Source: Candidatus Enterococcus moelleringii
Lineage (GTDB): Bacteria; Bacillota; Bacilli; Lactobacillales; Enterococcaceae
Direction of reading: 5' to 3'
Assembly (NCBI RefSeq): GCF_017377575.1
Contig: NZ_JAFREM010000018.1
Span: 62,001-126,000, forward strand
Length of the DNA stretch: 64,000 nucleotides
Made by a program: the position numbers and the translations under genes. This document shows positions 20,096-29,630 of this stretch, piece by piece. Numbering within the stretch: the stretch's first letter is position 1; every line of letters begins with the position of its first letter. Below the pieces are notes generated by a model, which ran no database searches, had not been told where the DNA came from, and saw only the letters and a program-made list of their open reading frames with translations.

Positions 20096-21025
20096 ATGAC
20101 AAAAGTTTTAGTTTTTGGTCACCAAAATCCGGATACCGATGCGATTGGCGCGGCGATTGCCTTTGCTAATTTGCAAAAAGAATTAGGGGTAGATGCTGAA
20201 GCAGTAGCTTTAGGCGACCCTAGCGAAGAAACGCAATATGCATTAGATCAATTTGGTCTGACTGCTCCTCGCGTGGTTGAGAGCGTAGTGGCAGAAGAAG
20301 CAGACGTAATGCTGGTGGATCACAATGAATTCCAGCAATCGATTACTGACATTGAAAAAGCCAATATTTTGGCTGTCGTTGACCATCATCGGGTAGCAAA
20401 TTTCCAAACAGCTGATCCATTGTATTACCGCGCAGAACCAGTGGGTTGTACTTCAACTATCGTATTGAAGCTGTACAAAGAAAACAACGTGGCTGTACCG
20501 AAAGAAATTGCAGGCATGATGTTATCAGCGATTGTTTCTGACACGTTATTATTCAAATCACCTACTTGTACTGAACAAGATGTTGCTGCAGCAAAAGAAT
20601 TAGCTGAAACTGCAGATGTTGATTTAGACAGTTATGGTTTGGCGATGTTGAAAGCTGGGACTAACTTATCTACTAAGTCTGAAGCTGAGTTATTAGACTT
20701 AGATGCGAAAAGCTTCCCAATGGCTGACAAAACAGTGCGAGTTGCTCAAGTGAATACTGTTGACTTAGATGAAGTGTTTGCTCGTCAGGATGCATTAAAA
20801 GCTGCAATGATCGCAGAAAATGCTGAAAAAGGCTATGACTTATTCTTGTTGCTAGTAACGAATATCTTGAATTCCGATTCAGAATTATTGGTTGCTGGTG
20901 AGCCACGGGAGAAAGTTATCGAAGCTTTTAACGTTCAATTAGAAAACGATCGTGCTTTCTTACCTGGTGTGGTTTCTCGTAAGAAACAGGTTGTTCCTCA
21001 ATTGACAGCAGCATTCGAAGGCTAG
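20096..21025 (+). CDS. ppaC: Manganese-dependent inorganic pyrophosphatase
   Basis: Family II (DHH) pyrophosphatase that hydrolyses PPi released by biosynthesis. The protein has 309 residues. Motifs in order: [36 protein letters not shown] (the DHH motif), [22 protein letters not shown] and the C-terminal [10 protein letters not shown] that binds the substrate. The start is an ATG preceded by AAAGGAG, and a clear terminator follows, so it is probably monocistronic. Confidence 0.97.
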   Translation: MTKVLVFGHQNPDTDAIGAAIAFANLQKELGVDAEAVALGDPSEETQYALDQFGLTAPRVVESVVAEEADVMLVDHNEFQQSITDIEKANILAVVDHHRVANFQTADPLYYRAEPVGCTSTIVLKLYKENNVAVPKEIAGMMLSAIVSDTLLFKSPTCTEQDVAAAKELAETADVDLDSYGLAMLKAGTNLSTKSEAELLDLDAKSFPMADKTVRVAQVNTVDLDEVFARQDALKAAMIAENAEKGYDLFLLLVTNILNSDSELLVAGEPREKVIEAFNVQLENDRAFLPGVVSRKKQVVPQLTAAFEG

Positions 21026-21028
21026 AAG

Positions 21029-21060
21029 AAAAAAGAGGATTTGTGAAAATCCTCTTTTTT
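21029..21060 (+). terminator. Terminator after ppaC
   Basis: AAAAGAGGATTT and AAATCCTCTTTT pair perfectly around GTGA and are followed by T residues. Confidence 0.9.
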
Positions 21061-21103
21061 GTGCAATTTTTTATTTAGGATTATACTTGGAAATGGAGCG
21101 GTT

Positions 21104-21907
21104 ATGAAGCTATTAACAACCAATAAACAATTAAAGAAGAGTCTATCAGATGCTCAAACAGTTAAATTGCTGGAGTATCTCTATCAATTGGAGCAACCAG
21201 TCATTTTACGCGAGATTCGGGCAGCTTTTACGGAAGATCAGCAACTGGATAAACGTTTAGACTTGTTAATTCAAACCGGCGTGGTAGAACGCATGGATCG
21301 TCGGTATCGGCTGATTTTGCCGATTTATCAGGAATTCCCAGACGATTTATTAACAGATCAGCTCGAAAAGCTGATTGGTTCAGCGGATTTGCTCAACTTT
21401 GTGGAACAGTTCTACCCCGAGGAATTGGCCGGACCAGTCGCCGTTACCTTTGATTTGGCTAGTCGGACAGTCATAGAAAATGAGACTTATGCAATCGTTA
21501 CTTTAAATAAGAAGAGTTTTTTGCAGCCAAGCTTGCCGAATTACTTTTATTATCAGCAGCAAAAGCGTCCGGAACAGTTTGAGGATTTGGAAAAACTTCT
21601 GGGTGATGTAAATCCAGCTTTCTTTTTCAATCAGGTAGAACTGTTGTTGGATTCTTTATTGAAAGGGAAGAAGCCTAAAAGGACATCCATCTTCCTTGAA
21701 AGCCTGGTGATGACAAAGTTGGCGATATTGGAGCCGACAGTACAAGTTGATGCACCAATTGTTAGAATTGAAGACTTATCCCCGGATGTTGTGGAACTTT
21801 GGCAGCAGGCTGACGAGATGACTCGCTATTTTACTTTTCATCAGTTGGTCCAGCGTTTGATGGGCTCAGAAGATACGCTCTCCTACATTATTTCAAAGAA
21901 GGATTAA
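21104..21907 (+). CDS. Conserved protein, probably DUF1803 family
   Basis: Cytoplasmic protein of 267 residues from the ATG at 21104, preceded by GGAG. The first 65 residues look like a winged-helix unit (AQTVKLLEYLYQLEQPVILR, then LLIQTGVVERMDRRYRL), followed by a mixed region with SLPNYFYYQQQKRPEQFEDL and a helical C-terminus ending FHQLVQRLMGSEDTLSYII. From memory it resembles the DUF1803 proteins of streptococci and enterococci, for which no function is established. It is followed with one base between stop and ATG by the DUF915-type hydrolase gene, so the two are co-expressed. Confidence 0.6.
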   Translation: MKLLTTNKQLKKSLSDAQTVKLLEYLYQLEQPVILREIRAAFTEDQQLDKRLDLLIQTGVVERMDRRYRLILPIYQEFPDDLLTDQLEKLIGSADLLNFVEQFYPEELAGPVAVTFDLASRTVIENETYAIVTLNKKSFLQPSLPNYFYYQQQKRPEQFEDLEKLLGDVNPAFFFNQVELLLDSLLKGKKPKRTSIFLESLVMTKLAILEPTVQVDAPIVRIEDLSPDVVELWQQADEMTRYFTFHQLVQRLMGSEDTLSYIISKKD

Positions 21908-21908
21908 C

Positions 21909-22763
21909 ATGAAGAAATTTGCTAAGATCATGACTTTATTGCTTTCGTTTTTATCTGTGGCCGGACTGATTTATTATACTCAGATTCGGTATTTGAGTCA
22001 GGGTACATTGGTTAAACAAAAAGGTGTCCGGTATTCTAATACGCCGACTGTGTTTATTCATGGCTATCAAGGCAGTTCTTTGTCTTTTGGGCCTTTACTG
22101 AACAAGCTGGAGGCAGATAATATTGCGAAGCGAGAAATGACGATCATAGTAAAATCAGATGGGAAATTATCCGTTGAGGGAAAGTTGACCAACAATCATG
22201 AAAATCCAACAATTATGGTTTTATTTAGTGAAGATGTGACGGATGAGGTAAAGCAGAGCCAGTGGATTGCTGAGGTCATGAAGTATTTATACACACAGCA
22301 TGTGACGGGAGTAAATTTGGTTGCCCATTCAATGGGTGGTGTTTCTGCCTTGCGTTACTTGTTGGAATATGCAGATAGTCAAGTGCCGGAAGTAGAAAAG
22401 CTGGTGACCATTGCATCACCTTTTAACGACTTGGAGATTGCGGAAGATACTGAAGAAATATTTGCCTATGAATTAACGGAGAAGGGTCCTAGTGATACGA
22501 CACCGATTTATGACTACTTTGATCAAGCAATGAATCGATTACCAAGCAACTTAGCAATTTTGAATATTGCAGGGGATCTTGAAGATGGCTCAGCTAGTGA
22601 TGGATCTGTTTCCACCCACAACATCTTTTCATTACGTTTCTTATTGCAGCAGCACACCAAAAATTATCAAGAGCTGCTGATAAAAGGACAAAAGGGCGGA
22701 CATTCAGCGATTACACGCAGCCAGCAGCTGCAGAACAACTTGATGGCCTTCTTATGGCGTTAA
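21909..22763 (+). CDS. Membrane-anchored alpha/beta hydrolase (DUF915 family)
   Basis: Predicted extracellular hydrolase of 284 residues. Residues 5-25 (FAKIMTLLLSFLSVAGLIYY) form an N-terminal signal anchor. The alpha/beta-hydrolase fold follows: VFIHGYQGSSLSFG (oxyanion loop), the nucleophile elbow VAHSMGGVSALRYL with Ser in G/A-H-S-M-G, and the catalytic His in KGGHSAITRS. The acid is probably in the AGDLEDGSASDGSVS stretch. Substrates of this family are not known. It is coupled to the upstream DUF1803-like gene and ends at a bidirectional terminator. Confidence 0.82.
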   Translation: MKKFAKIMTLLLSFLSVAGLIYYTQIRYLSQGTLVKQKGVRYSNTPTVFIHGYQGSSLSFGPLLNKLEADNIAKREMTIIVKSDGKLSVEGKLTNNHENPTIMVLFSEDVTDEVKQSQWIAEVMKYLYTQHVTGVNLVAHSMGGVSALRYLLEYADSQVPEVEKLVTIASPFNDLEIAEDTEEIFAYELTEKGPSDTTPIYDYFDQAMNRLPSNLAILNIAGDLEDGSASDGSVSTHNIFSLRFLLQQHTKNYQELLIKGQKGGHSAITRSQQLQNNLMAFLWR

Positions 22764-22771
22764 CTAGATAG

Positions 22772-22807
22772 CAACAGCCCGCGTGTGATAATGCTCGCGG
22801 GCTGTTT
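22772..22807. terminator. Bidirectional terminator between convergent genes
   Basis: AACAGCCCGCG and CGCGGGCTGTT pair perfectly over 11 bp. It separates the DUF915 hydrolase from the convergent UPF0316 gene. Confidence 0.85.
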
Positions 22808-22815
22808 GCGTACCA

Positions 22816-23367
22816 TTAGCTTTGGGATGAGTTTTGACGTTTGCGTATTTTTTTGGTCCAAAAACCGCCAGAAATATATTTTGGTTCGTAGGAAATGATA
22901 AACGCCCGCTCTTCAATTTCTTTGATCAAGCGGTAAAGGGTCCGCTCAGTCTTTCTCGGAGATAGGATTTCTAAAACCATCCGTTCGCCTTCCAGTCCTT
23001 CAGCATAGGATTGGGTTACACCATAGCCATTGTCGCGCAGCACTCGAGGTAAACTTTTTTCTTGATCTGTGTTGGCAGGTAGGATGACTGTGACCATCAT
23101 ATATCCCAATGCCAGCTTGTCCTCAATCTTTATGCCGACGCTAATTCCGATTGCATAACCTAAAGCATAGGCAAACAAATTGATTGGATTGTCTAAACGG
23201 TCCAAAACCATCGAAAGTCCCAGAATATAAATAGTTATTTCAATCATACTAAGTAAAGGAGCTAAAATACGGTAACCTTTCATAGTCAGCATAAAGCGAA
23301 TGGTATTCAGTGCAACATAAGCAAAATTGATACCGAAAGTCATCAAAAGCAGCTTTGGATCAAACAT
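22816..23367 (-). CDS. UPF0316/DUF2179 family membrane protein
   Basis: Predicted membrane protein of 183 residues. The N-terminal half has about three transmembrane segments (LLLMTFGINFAYVALNTI, YRILAPLLSMIEITIYIL, LFAYALGYAIGISVGI). The C-terminal cytosolic domain (RVLRDNGYGVTQSYAEGLEG, MVLEILSPRKTERTLYRL) matches the DUF2179 domain. No reaction is known; in other proteins this domain is thought to bind nucleotides or metabolites. It stands alone on the minus strand. The start ATG follows AAAAGGAGG. Confidence 0.82.
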   Translation of the reverse strand: MFDPKLLLMTFGINFAYVALNTIRFMLTMKGYRILAPLLSMIEITIYILGLSMVLDRLDNPINLFAYALGYAIGISVGIKIEDKLALGYMMVTVILPANTDQEKSLPRVLRDNGYGVTQSYAEGLEGERMVLEILSPRKTERTLYRLIKEIEERAFIISYEPKYISGGFWTKKIRKRQNSSQS

Positions 23368-23754
23368 ATGAACTCCTCCTTTTCATTATAAGAGTATCGG
23401 TTCTATTATAAAAAGGCAAACAGAACTGTTTATTGAAAAGTATCAACAACAGTAAAATAACGGTTGTAATTAATACAAGTGTTATTTATTTAACATGAGT
23501 ATCAAATGTACAAAAAATGAAATTTTTGTCATAAAATAACCCTTCTGGCCTAGCATTTCAATTCTAAGTATAATATAATGAAATTAGAGTGATGTTAATG
23601 CTTGTTTTATTGCGGTTGATCAAGGTTTTTGGCTGTATTAGTCGTAAAAGTATGTTATTATAAAATAGAAGAATCGAATGCAAAATTAGGAAACGTTCAT
23701 TCTTTAAAGGCAAAATTTCATTCTTTTTGACAAAAAATAGTTAAGGTGATGAGT
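23368..23754. other. Divergent intergenic region between UPF0316 gene and the glycogen cluster
   Basis: This 387-bp AT-rich spacer holds a TATAAT on the minus strand (plus coordinates 23385-23390) likely serving the UPF0316 gene. On the plus strand there are overlapping TATAAT boxes at 23569-23579 with no good -35, and a weak TTGGCT-16-TATGTT pair (23629-23656). The 10-mer TTCATTCTTT occurs twice (around 23696 and 23716). No open frame of note, tRNA or terminator was found. The glg promoter must lie here but cannot be fixed by eye. Confidence 0.4.
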
Positions 23755-25668
23755 ATGGGAGAAAAGACTAATAAGCTATCAGCAGAGGTAAGTCAAGCGA
23801 AAAATAACTTTTTGACTGGTGAAAATTTTTATGTGCAGCATTTACTAGGAGCACACAGGCTTTCTGAGGGGAGTTATTGCTTCCGTGTTTGGGCACCTAA
23901 TGCAAAAGGTGTTTTTTTAGTTGGCGATTTCAATGAGTGGCAGGACACCTTGCCAATGAATTTCGATGGGGAAACAGGTATTTGGGAAATTATTACCGAT
24001 CAGCCGAATGAAGGGGACCTTTACAAGTTTAAAGTCCGCCAAGCAGACGGACGTGAAGTAATGAAAATTGATCCTTTTGCTATCCGATTCGAAAAAAGAC
24101 CTGGGGATGCGGCAGTGCTATATACAATTCCAGCTAAAAAATGGAAAGATGGTTTATGGCGCGGACGCAGCAAACGAGTGAATGCCTTAAAGAGACCAAT
24201 GAATGTTTACGAAGTACATGCGAGTTCTTGGAAACACCATGAGGACGGAACCCCATACAGCTTTGGAGAGCTGGCTGAAGAGCTAGTTCCTTATTTAGCG
24301 AAGATGGGCTATACCCACGTTGAATTTATGCCTTTAATGGAGCATCCATTAGGACGTTCATGGGGCTATCAACTGATTGGCTATTTTGCATTGAGTTCTT
24401 ACTATGGAACACCAGAGGAATTCCAGCAGTTTGTTGAAGCCTGTCACTTAAACAATATTGGTGTTTTTGTTGATTGGGTACCTGGTCATTTTTGTATTAA
24501 TGATGACACACTACCTTATTATGACGGAACAGCCCAATTTGAATACAGCGATCCTGACCGGGCCAAAAATATTCGTTGGGGTTCAATCAACTTTGATTTA
24601 GGCAAGCCGCAGGTTCAAAGCTTCTTGATTTCCAGTGCGATGTTTTGGATTGAGATGTACCACATCGATGGCATACGAGTGGATGCTGTTTCCAGCATGC
24701 TGTATCGCGATTACGATGATGGCCCATGGACACCAAACCATGAGGGTGGTAATCGAAACTTCGAAGGTTATTACTTCCTGCAAAAGCTCAACTCAGTAAT
24801 TAAACTGGCTCATCCGAATATTTTGATGATTGCCGAAGAAAGCTCATCGGAAACTCAAGTGACCGGACTGACTGAAACAGGTGCTTTAGGCTTCGATTAC
24901 AAATGGAATATGGGCTGGATGAACGATGTTTTGCGTTTTTACGAGATGGACCCGATTTTGCGTAAGGATCATTTTAACTTGGTAACTTTTTCTTTTATGT
25001 ACATGATGCAGGAAAATTATATTTTGCCATTGTCTCATGATGAAGTTGTTCACGGTAAGAAAAGCTTAATGCATAAAATGTGGGGTGATCGCTACAAACA
25101 ATTTGCCCAGCTTCGCAATTTGTACACCTACTTTATGACTCATCCTGGAAAAAAATTACTGTTTATGGGAAGTGAATGGGGCCAGTTCCTAGAATGGAAA
25201 TTTGATGAAGGATTAGAGTGGGCAGATCTAAACGATTCGTTAAATAGCAAAATGCAGCACTTTACGGCTACACTGAATGAGTTTTACAAAGAGGAAACAG
25301 CCTTATGGGAGCTGGAAAACACCTATGACACCATTCAGATTATTGACGCCGACAATGCTTCGGAGTCGGTTCTCTCTTACATTCGTCAAGGTAAACGCAA
25401 GAAGGACTTTCTGATTGTTGTCTTGAACATGACGCCAGTTGAACGCAGAGATTTCCACGTAGGTGTTCCGTATCCTGGTACGTATAAGGAAATTTGGAAT
25501 ACTGAAATGGAAGAATTTGGCGGCACCTGGACGAAGCACAATGAGGATTGTGAAAGTGTACCGGTTGCATTTAAAGATTATGAGCAGTTAATCAAAACCA
25601 CGATTCCTGCTTTTGGCGCAGTGATTTTCAAACCTGAGTCAATTGTTTTAAAGCGAAAAAACAAATAA
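23755..25668 (+). CDS. glgB: 1,4-alpha-glucan branching enzyme
   Basis: Introduces alpha-1,6 branches into glycogen. I start at the ATG at 23755 (637 residues), 6 nt after AAGGTG; upstream GTG and ATG codons overlap that site. Residues 40-125 are a CBM48 domain ([20 protein letters not shown]). The GH13 barrel carries [22 protein letters not shown] (nucleophile Asp310), MIAEESS (acid/base Glu361 or 362) and [12 protein letters not shown] (Asp429). It is first of glgB-C-D-A-P plus a GH13 hydrolase, with short gaps or overlaps throughout except before glgP. Confidence 0.96.
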   Translation: MGEKTNKLSAEVSQAKNNFLTGENFYVQHLLGAHRLSEGSYCFRVWAPNAKGVFLVGDFNEWQDTLPMNFDGETGIWEIITDQPNEGDLYKFKVRQADGREVMKIDPFAIRFEKRPGDAAVLYTIPAKKWKDGLWRGRSKRVNALKRPMNVYEVHASSWKHHEDGTPYSFGELAEELVPYLAKMGYTHVEFMPLMEHPLGRSWGYQLIGYFALSSYYGTPEEFQQFVEACHLNNIGVFVDWVPGHFCINDDTLPYYDGTAQFEYSDPDRAKNIRWGSINFDLGKPQVQSFLISSAMFWIEMYHIDGIRVDAVSSMLYRDYDDGPWTPNHEGGNRNFEGYYFLQKLNSVIKLAHPNILMIAEESSSETQVTGLTETGALGFDYKWNMGWMNDVLRFYEMDPILRKDHFNLVTFSFMYMMQENYILPLSHDEVVHGKKSLMHKMWGDRYKQFAQLRNLYTYFMTHPGKKLLFMGSEWGQFLEWKFDEGLEWADLNDSLNSKMQHFTATLNEFYKEETALWELENTYDTIQIIDADNASESVLSYIRQGKRKKDFLIVVLNMTPVERRDFHVGVPYPGTYKEIWNTEMEEFGGTWTKHNEDCESVPVAFKDYEQLIKTTIPAFGAVIFKPESIVLKRKNK

Positions 25669-25684
25669 TAATTTGAGAGGAGGT

Positions 25685-25706
25685 TGATGAAGGACTGCCT
25701 TCATCA
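25685..25706 (+). promoter_or_regulatory. Perfect 9-bp hairpin at the glgC translation start
   Basis: TGATGAAGG (25685-25693) pairs without mismatch to CCTTCATCA (25698-25706) around the tetraloop ACTG. It lies directly after AGGAGG and covers the first in-frame ATG. If folded, the ribosome binding site is placed about 8 unpaired nt from the ATG at 25714. Confidence 0.6.
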
Positions 25707-26856
25707 TCCAATAATGAAAACAGAAATTTTAGCTATGATCTTAGCTGGAGGAAAAGGGTCACGTTTAGGTAAACTGACACAAAATATCGCAAAACCAGCG
25801 GTGCCTTTCGGCGGAAGATATCGAATCATTGATTTCACATTAAGTAATTGTATCAATTCGGGTATTAACAATGTGGGTGTCGTAACCCAGTACCAACCCT
25901 TGGCTCTAAACAGCCATATCGGAAATGGCTCCAGCTGGGGCTTTGACAGTCTTAATGCCGGAGTAACTATTTTGCAGCCTTTCTCAAGCAACGACGGCAG
26001 CAAGTGGTTTGAAGGGACGGCTCATGCCATCTACCAAAATATGGACTATATTGACCAAATGGATCCGCAATATGTCTTAATCTTGTCAGGGGATCACATC
26101 TACAAGATGGACTATGAAGCAATGCTGGAAAATCATAAAGAAAACAATGCAGCGCTGACTGTTGCGGTTATTGGTGTTCCAATTGAAGAAGCCTCTCGCT
26201 TCGGTATTATGAACACAGACGAAAACGATCGCATTATTGAATTTGAAGAAAAACCGGAAGAACCTAAGAGTAATCTGGCTTCAATGGGGATTTACATTTT
26301 CAACTGGAGCCGTCTGCGCAGCATGCTGTTAAACAGCTACCAAAAAGATGACCATATGTTGGATTTCGGTAAACATGTGATTCCTGCTTATCTAGAGGCG
26401 GGTGACAATGTTTTTGCTTACCACTTTGAAGGCTACTGGAAAGATGTGGGTACGATCGATTCCTTGTGGGAAACAAGTATGGAATTTATTGACCCTAACC
26501 ACAGTTTGGACATTCGGGATAAAACGTGGCGCATTCTGGCTAAAAATACCGTTTCACCACCGCATTTCTTTACCGATACAGCCAATGTGAAAGACTCACT
26601 GGTTGTTGATGGCTGCTATGTGGCTGGAGAGATCACTCATAGTATTTTGTCCAGCGATGTACAGGTTAAAGAAGGTGCCCAGGTTATTGACAGTGTGATT
26701 ATGCCAGGAGCAACCATTGGGAAAAATGCCCATATTAATAGAGCTATTGTAGGTGAAAATGCGATCATAGGTGATAATGCTGTTGTAAACGGCGAAGAGG
26801 AGATCGCTGTTGTAGGTTATTCAGAAGTGATTGGAGTGTCGATTGATGAGAGCTAA
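25687..26856 (+). CDS. glgC: Glucose-1-phosphate adenylyltransferase, catalytic subunit GlgC
   Basis: Makes ADP-glucose for glycogen synthesis. The frame gives 389 residues from the ATG at 25687 or 380 from the ATG at 25714 ([17 protein letters not shown]). The second matches the family N-terminus but has no adjacent ribosome binding site; AGAGGAGG is at 25676-25683. A perfect hairpin between the two could bring this site to the second ATG (see findings), so the start is open. [12 protein letters not shown] is the nucleotide loop, [15 protein letters not shown] and [10 protein letters not shown] are substrate motifs, and the C-terminus is a left-handed beta-helix. It overlaps glgD by 11 bp. 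Confidence 0.95.
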   Translation: MKDCLHHPIMKTEILAMILAGGKGSRLGKLTQNIAKPAVPFGGRYRIIDFTLSNCINSGINNVGVVTQYQPLALNSHIGNGSSWGFDSLNAGVTILQPFSSNDGSKWFEGTAHAIYQNMDYIDQMDPQYVLILSGDHIYKMDYEAMLENHKENNAALTVAVIGVPIEEASRFGIMNTDENDRIIEFEEKPEEPKSNLASMGIYIFNWSRLRSMLLNSYQKDDHMLDFGKHVIPAYLEAGDNVFAYHFEGYWKDVGTIDSLWETSMEFIDPNHSLDIRDKTWRILAKNTVSPPHFFTDTANVKDSLVVDGCYVAGEITHSILSSDVQVKEGAQVIDSVIMPGATIGKNAHINRAIVGENAIIGDNAVVNGEEEIAVVGYSEVIGVSIDES

Positions 26857-27997
26857 TAAAATGTGTGCTATTTTGGGTAATGCCCATGAATGTCAAGAAT
26901 TAATGCCTTTAACGGAGAAACGTCCATTAGCGACGCTGCCGTTTGATTGTAAATATCGTTTGCTTGATTTTTCTTTATCCAACATTGTCAATGCCAATGT
27001 AAAATCGGTTTACATGGTGTTTAATCAAGGCTTGACCCGCTCTGTTTTTGACCATATCGGCGGCGGCCGTGAATGGCATTTAGACAGTGTTGACAGTAAG
27101 TATTTTATTCACTTTTACCAAGACTATTTGCAAAGACGAGCAGAGGGTCGTCCTTATTACGAGGCAGCAATTGACTACTTGAAGAAATCGAAAAGCAAAT
27201 ACACTGTATTTATGGGAAATAAAATGCTGTGCAATATTGATCTGAGAGCTGTTTTGAAAATTCATCAACAGCATGACAGTGATATAACCGTTGTTTACAA
27301 AAAAATGCCGATTAACCAAATCGCTTACCAAGATATCATATTGGATATCGATGAACATGGTATTGTCGAAGGGCATCATTCTTACTTTGATGATCCAGTT
27401 GAATCCGAAATTAAAAATCTAAGCATGAATATATTTATTGTTGGAACAGACTGGTTGATTAATGCTATGACAGATGGTCAAAAGAAGGGGACACCTGTTG
27501 CTATTCAGGATTTCTTAACTCTTTGCATGGACAAACACAAAACTTCAGCTTATGAATATACTGGCTTTTTAAGTAATATTTTTGATGTGAAGGCTTATTA
27601 TGATGCGAATATGGCAATGCTGGATTCCAAGAAATTCTCTTCGCTGCTTTATTCAAATCAAAAAATCTATACTAAATTAAAAAATGAAGTAGCTACCTAT
27701 TATGCACCAACTTCCGATGTTCACAACAGTCAGTTTGCTACAGGCTGTATCGTCAAAGGGAAAGTAAGAAATTCGTTGTTCTCTCGCAGTTCAGTTGTGG
27801 AAGAAGGGGCTGAAGTGAGAGATTCAATCATTATGGCCAGTGCGGTAATTAACGAAAATGCTTCTATTTCTTATGCTATTTTGGATAAACATGTCTATGT
27901 TGATGCAGGAGTAAAAATTGTTGGAACGCCTGAGAAACCAGTCGTGATTAAAAAGAATGTACATGTTACTTGCGACATCATCGGAGGCGAAGAGTAA
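26846..27997 (+). CDS. glgD: GlgD, regulatory/second subunit of ADP-glucose pyrophosphorylase
   Basis: Paralogue of GlgC, 383 residues. It keeps the overall fold ([26 protein letters not shown] and a C-terminal beta-helix) but the N-terminal loop is [14 protein letters not shown] in place of the glycine- and lysine-rich LAGGKGSR motif, as in known GlgD proteins that lack catalysis and modulate GlgC. A GGAG motif precedes the ATG at 26846; MCAILGN at 26861 is an alternative start. It overlaps glgC by 11 bp and glgA by one base pair (TAATG), so stoichiometric translation is likely. Confidence 0.93.
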   Translation: MRANKMCAILGNAHECQELMPLTEKRPLATLPFDCKYRLLDFSLSNIVNANVKSVYMVFNQGLTRSVFDHIGGGREWHLDSVDSKYFIHFYQDYLQRRAEGRPYYEAAIDYLKKSKSKYTVFMGNKMLCNIDLRAVLKIHQQHDSDITVVYKKMPINQIAYQDIILDIDEHGIVEGHHSYFDDPVESEIKNLSMNIFIVGTDWLINAMTDGQKKGTPVAIQDFLTLCMDKHKTSAYEYTGFLSNIFDVKAYYDANMAMLDSKKFSSLLYSNQKIYTKLKNEVATYYAPTSDVHNSQFATGCIVKGKVRNSLFSRSSVVEEGAEVRDSIIMASAVINENASISYAILDKHVYVDAGVKIVGTPEKPVVIKKNVHVTCDIIGGEE

Positions 27998-29427
27998 TGA
28001 AGATTCTTTTCGCTGCAGCGGAATGTGCACCTTTCTTTAAAACAGGCGGTTTAGGGGATGTTGCCGGCGCTTTACCTAAAGCCTTGAAGGAAAAAGGGGC
28101 GGATATTCGGGTAGTACTGCCTTATTTCTCTAAAATGGCCCAGCAATACAAAGAAAAAGTAGAAGATTTATTTGATTTTGAGGTGCATGTTGGTTGGCGC
28201 AAGCAATATTGCGGCGTTAAGCATTTAAGACTTCAGGGAATCGACTATTATTTCATTGATAATATGTATTATTTCAATCGTCCAAATTTGTATGGCGACT
28301 ATGATGATGGCGAGCGTTTTGCCTTCTTCCAAATGGCGCTGATTGAAATGATGGAAAAGATTGATTTTATCCCGGATGTTATTCATGTGAATGATTATCA
28401 TACGGCGATGGTTCCCTTTTTATTGAAGGAAAAATATCACTGGATTCAAGACTTCCAAAAAATTCGGACAGTTTTAACTATTCACAACATTGAATTCCAA
28501 GGGCAATACGGTGGCGAGGTTCTTTATGATTTGTTTGGCATGGGAACCGAACGTTATGATGACGGCACGATTCGCTTCGAGGATTGTGTGAACTTCATGA
28601 AAGCTGGTATATTGTATGCGGATCGCGTGACAACTGTTAGTCCATCCTACGCCGAAGAAATCAAAACACCTGATTTTGGTTCCGGCTTAGACATAATCTT
28701 GCGGATGGAAAGCGGGAAACTTAGCGGTATCGTGAATGGGATTGATTACGAGACATTTGATCCTATGACTGATCCAGCTATTTTTACCAATTATAATAGT
28801 AAGAAACTAGACAAAAAACTGGAAAACAAAACCAAGCTGCAAAAGCTGCTAGGCCTTCCAGTGCGCAAAGAGGTTCCGGTAATTGGCATTGTCAGCCGGC
28901 TGACCTATCAAAAAGGCTTCCATTTGCTGCTGCAGGAGATGGAAAATCTAATGCAGTTTGATGTACAATTAATTCTAATTGGTACCGGAGATCCGGATTT
29001 CGAAAGCGGCTTCCGTTACTTTGGTGAAAAATATCCAGAAAAAACCAGCATTCAAATTGCATTTGATGTACAATTGGCTCAAAAGGTTTATGCAGGAGTC
29101 GACATGTTCTTAATGCCGTCTGCTTTTGAACCTTGCGGCTTGTCGCAAATGATTTCGATGCGTTACGGCACCTTGCCAGTAGTTCATGAGATTGGCGGCC
29201 TGAAGGATACGGTTGAGCCTTACAACCCGTTAACCCATGAGGGAACCGGTTTTGGTTTTGTTGATTATGGATCCTACTTCTTAATGCAGGCCTTGAAACA
29301 AGCCATTGAGCTTTATCAAGAAGAGCCGAAAGTTTGGAAAAAATTGATGAGTAACGCCATGGCCAAGGATTTCAGCTGGGATGTATCAAGTCAACGCTAC
29401 TTGGAGCTGTATCAGCAAATTAGTTAA
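27997..29427 (+). CDS. glgA: Glycogen synthase (ADP-glucose, GT5)
   Basis: Elongates glycogen with glucose from ADP-glucose. The protein has 476 residues from the ATG at 27997, which overlaps the glgD stop; GGAGG lies 9 nt upstream, inside glgD. The ADP-glucose-binding loop [21 protein letters not shown] is at the N-terminus and the second Rossmann domain shows [25 protein letters not shown] and [18 protein letters not shown] with the catalytic-region Glu. Length and motifs are standard for bacterial GT5. A weak terminator and a long structured leader separate it from glgP. Confidence 0.96.
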   Translation: MKILFAAAECAPFFKTGGLGDVAGALPKALKEKGADIRVVLPYFSKMAQQYKEKVEDLFDFEVHVGWRKQYCGVKHLRLQGIDYYFIDNMYYFNRPNLYGDYDDGERFAFFQMALIEMMEKIDFIPDVIHVNDYHTAMVPFLLKEKYHWIQDFQKIRTVLTIHNIEFQGQYGGEVLYDLFGMGTERYDDGTIRFEDCVNFMKAGILYADRVTTVSPSYAEEIKTPDFGSGLDIILRMESGKLSGIVNGIDYETFDPMTDPAIFTNYNSKKLDKKLENKTKLQKLLGLPVRKEVPVIGIVSRLTYQKGFHLLLQEMENLMQFDVQLILIGTGDPDFESGFRYFGEKYPEKTSIQIAFDVQLAQKVYAGVDMFLMPSAFEPCGLSQMISMRYGTLPVVHEIGGLKDTVEPYNPLTHEGTGFGFVDYGSYFLMQALKQAIELYQEEPKVWKKLMSNAMAKDFSWDVSSQRYLELYQQIS

Positions 29428-29433
29428 AAGATC

Positions 29434-29466
29434 AAAAAACAGCGACTTGCTAGTCTGCGTTTTTTG
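29434..29466 (+). terminator. Internal terminator or attenuator between glgA and glgP
   Basis: AAAAAAC-A-GCGACT and AGTC-T-GCGTTTTTT pair with one bulge on each arm around TGCT, with T residues at the 3' end. It would reduce read-through into glgP. Confidence 0.6.
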
Positions 29467-29498
29467 GTAGAATAAACAAAAGGCAGTACCAAAATGTT

Positions 29499-29603
29499 GG
29501 CCTTGTGAACTTACTTTTCGACAATAAGGAAATTCTTTTCGGAACTAGCTTTTCGAAAACAGTTAAAACTTATTGCTCAATCGTTGAGCGAGTTCACAGG
29601 GCC
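29499..29603 (+). repeat. Structured inverted-repeat element in the glgP leader
   Basis: GGCCTTGTGAACT (29499-29511) pairs with AGTTCACAGGGCC (29591-29603) over 13 bp with one G-U. Inside it CAATAAG (29522-29528) pairs with CTTATTG (29569-29575), and GCTCAA-TCG-TTGAGC (29575-29589) is a perfect hairpin. CTTTTCG occurs three times, at 29514, 29535 and 29549. The 3' arm resembles a sequence at 42513-42532. Confidence 0.65.
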
Positions 29604-29630
29604 TTTCTTAGTCAAAAAGGAGAAAATTAA

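Noticed and set aside
23686-23700. cre-like sequence before glgB (around GGAAACGTTCAT)
   Set aside because: It differs from the CcpA consensus at four positions on either strand.
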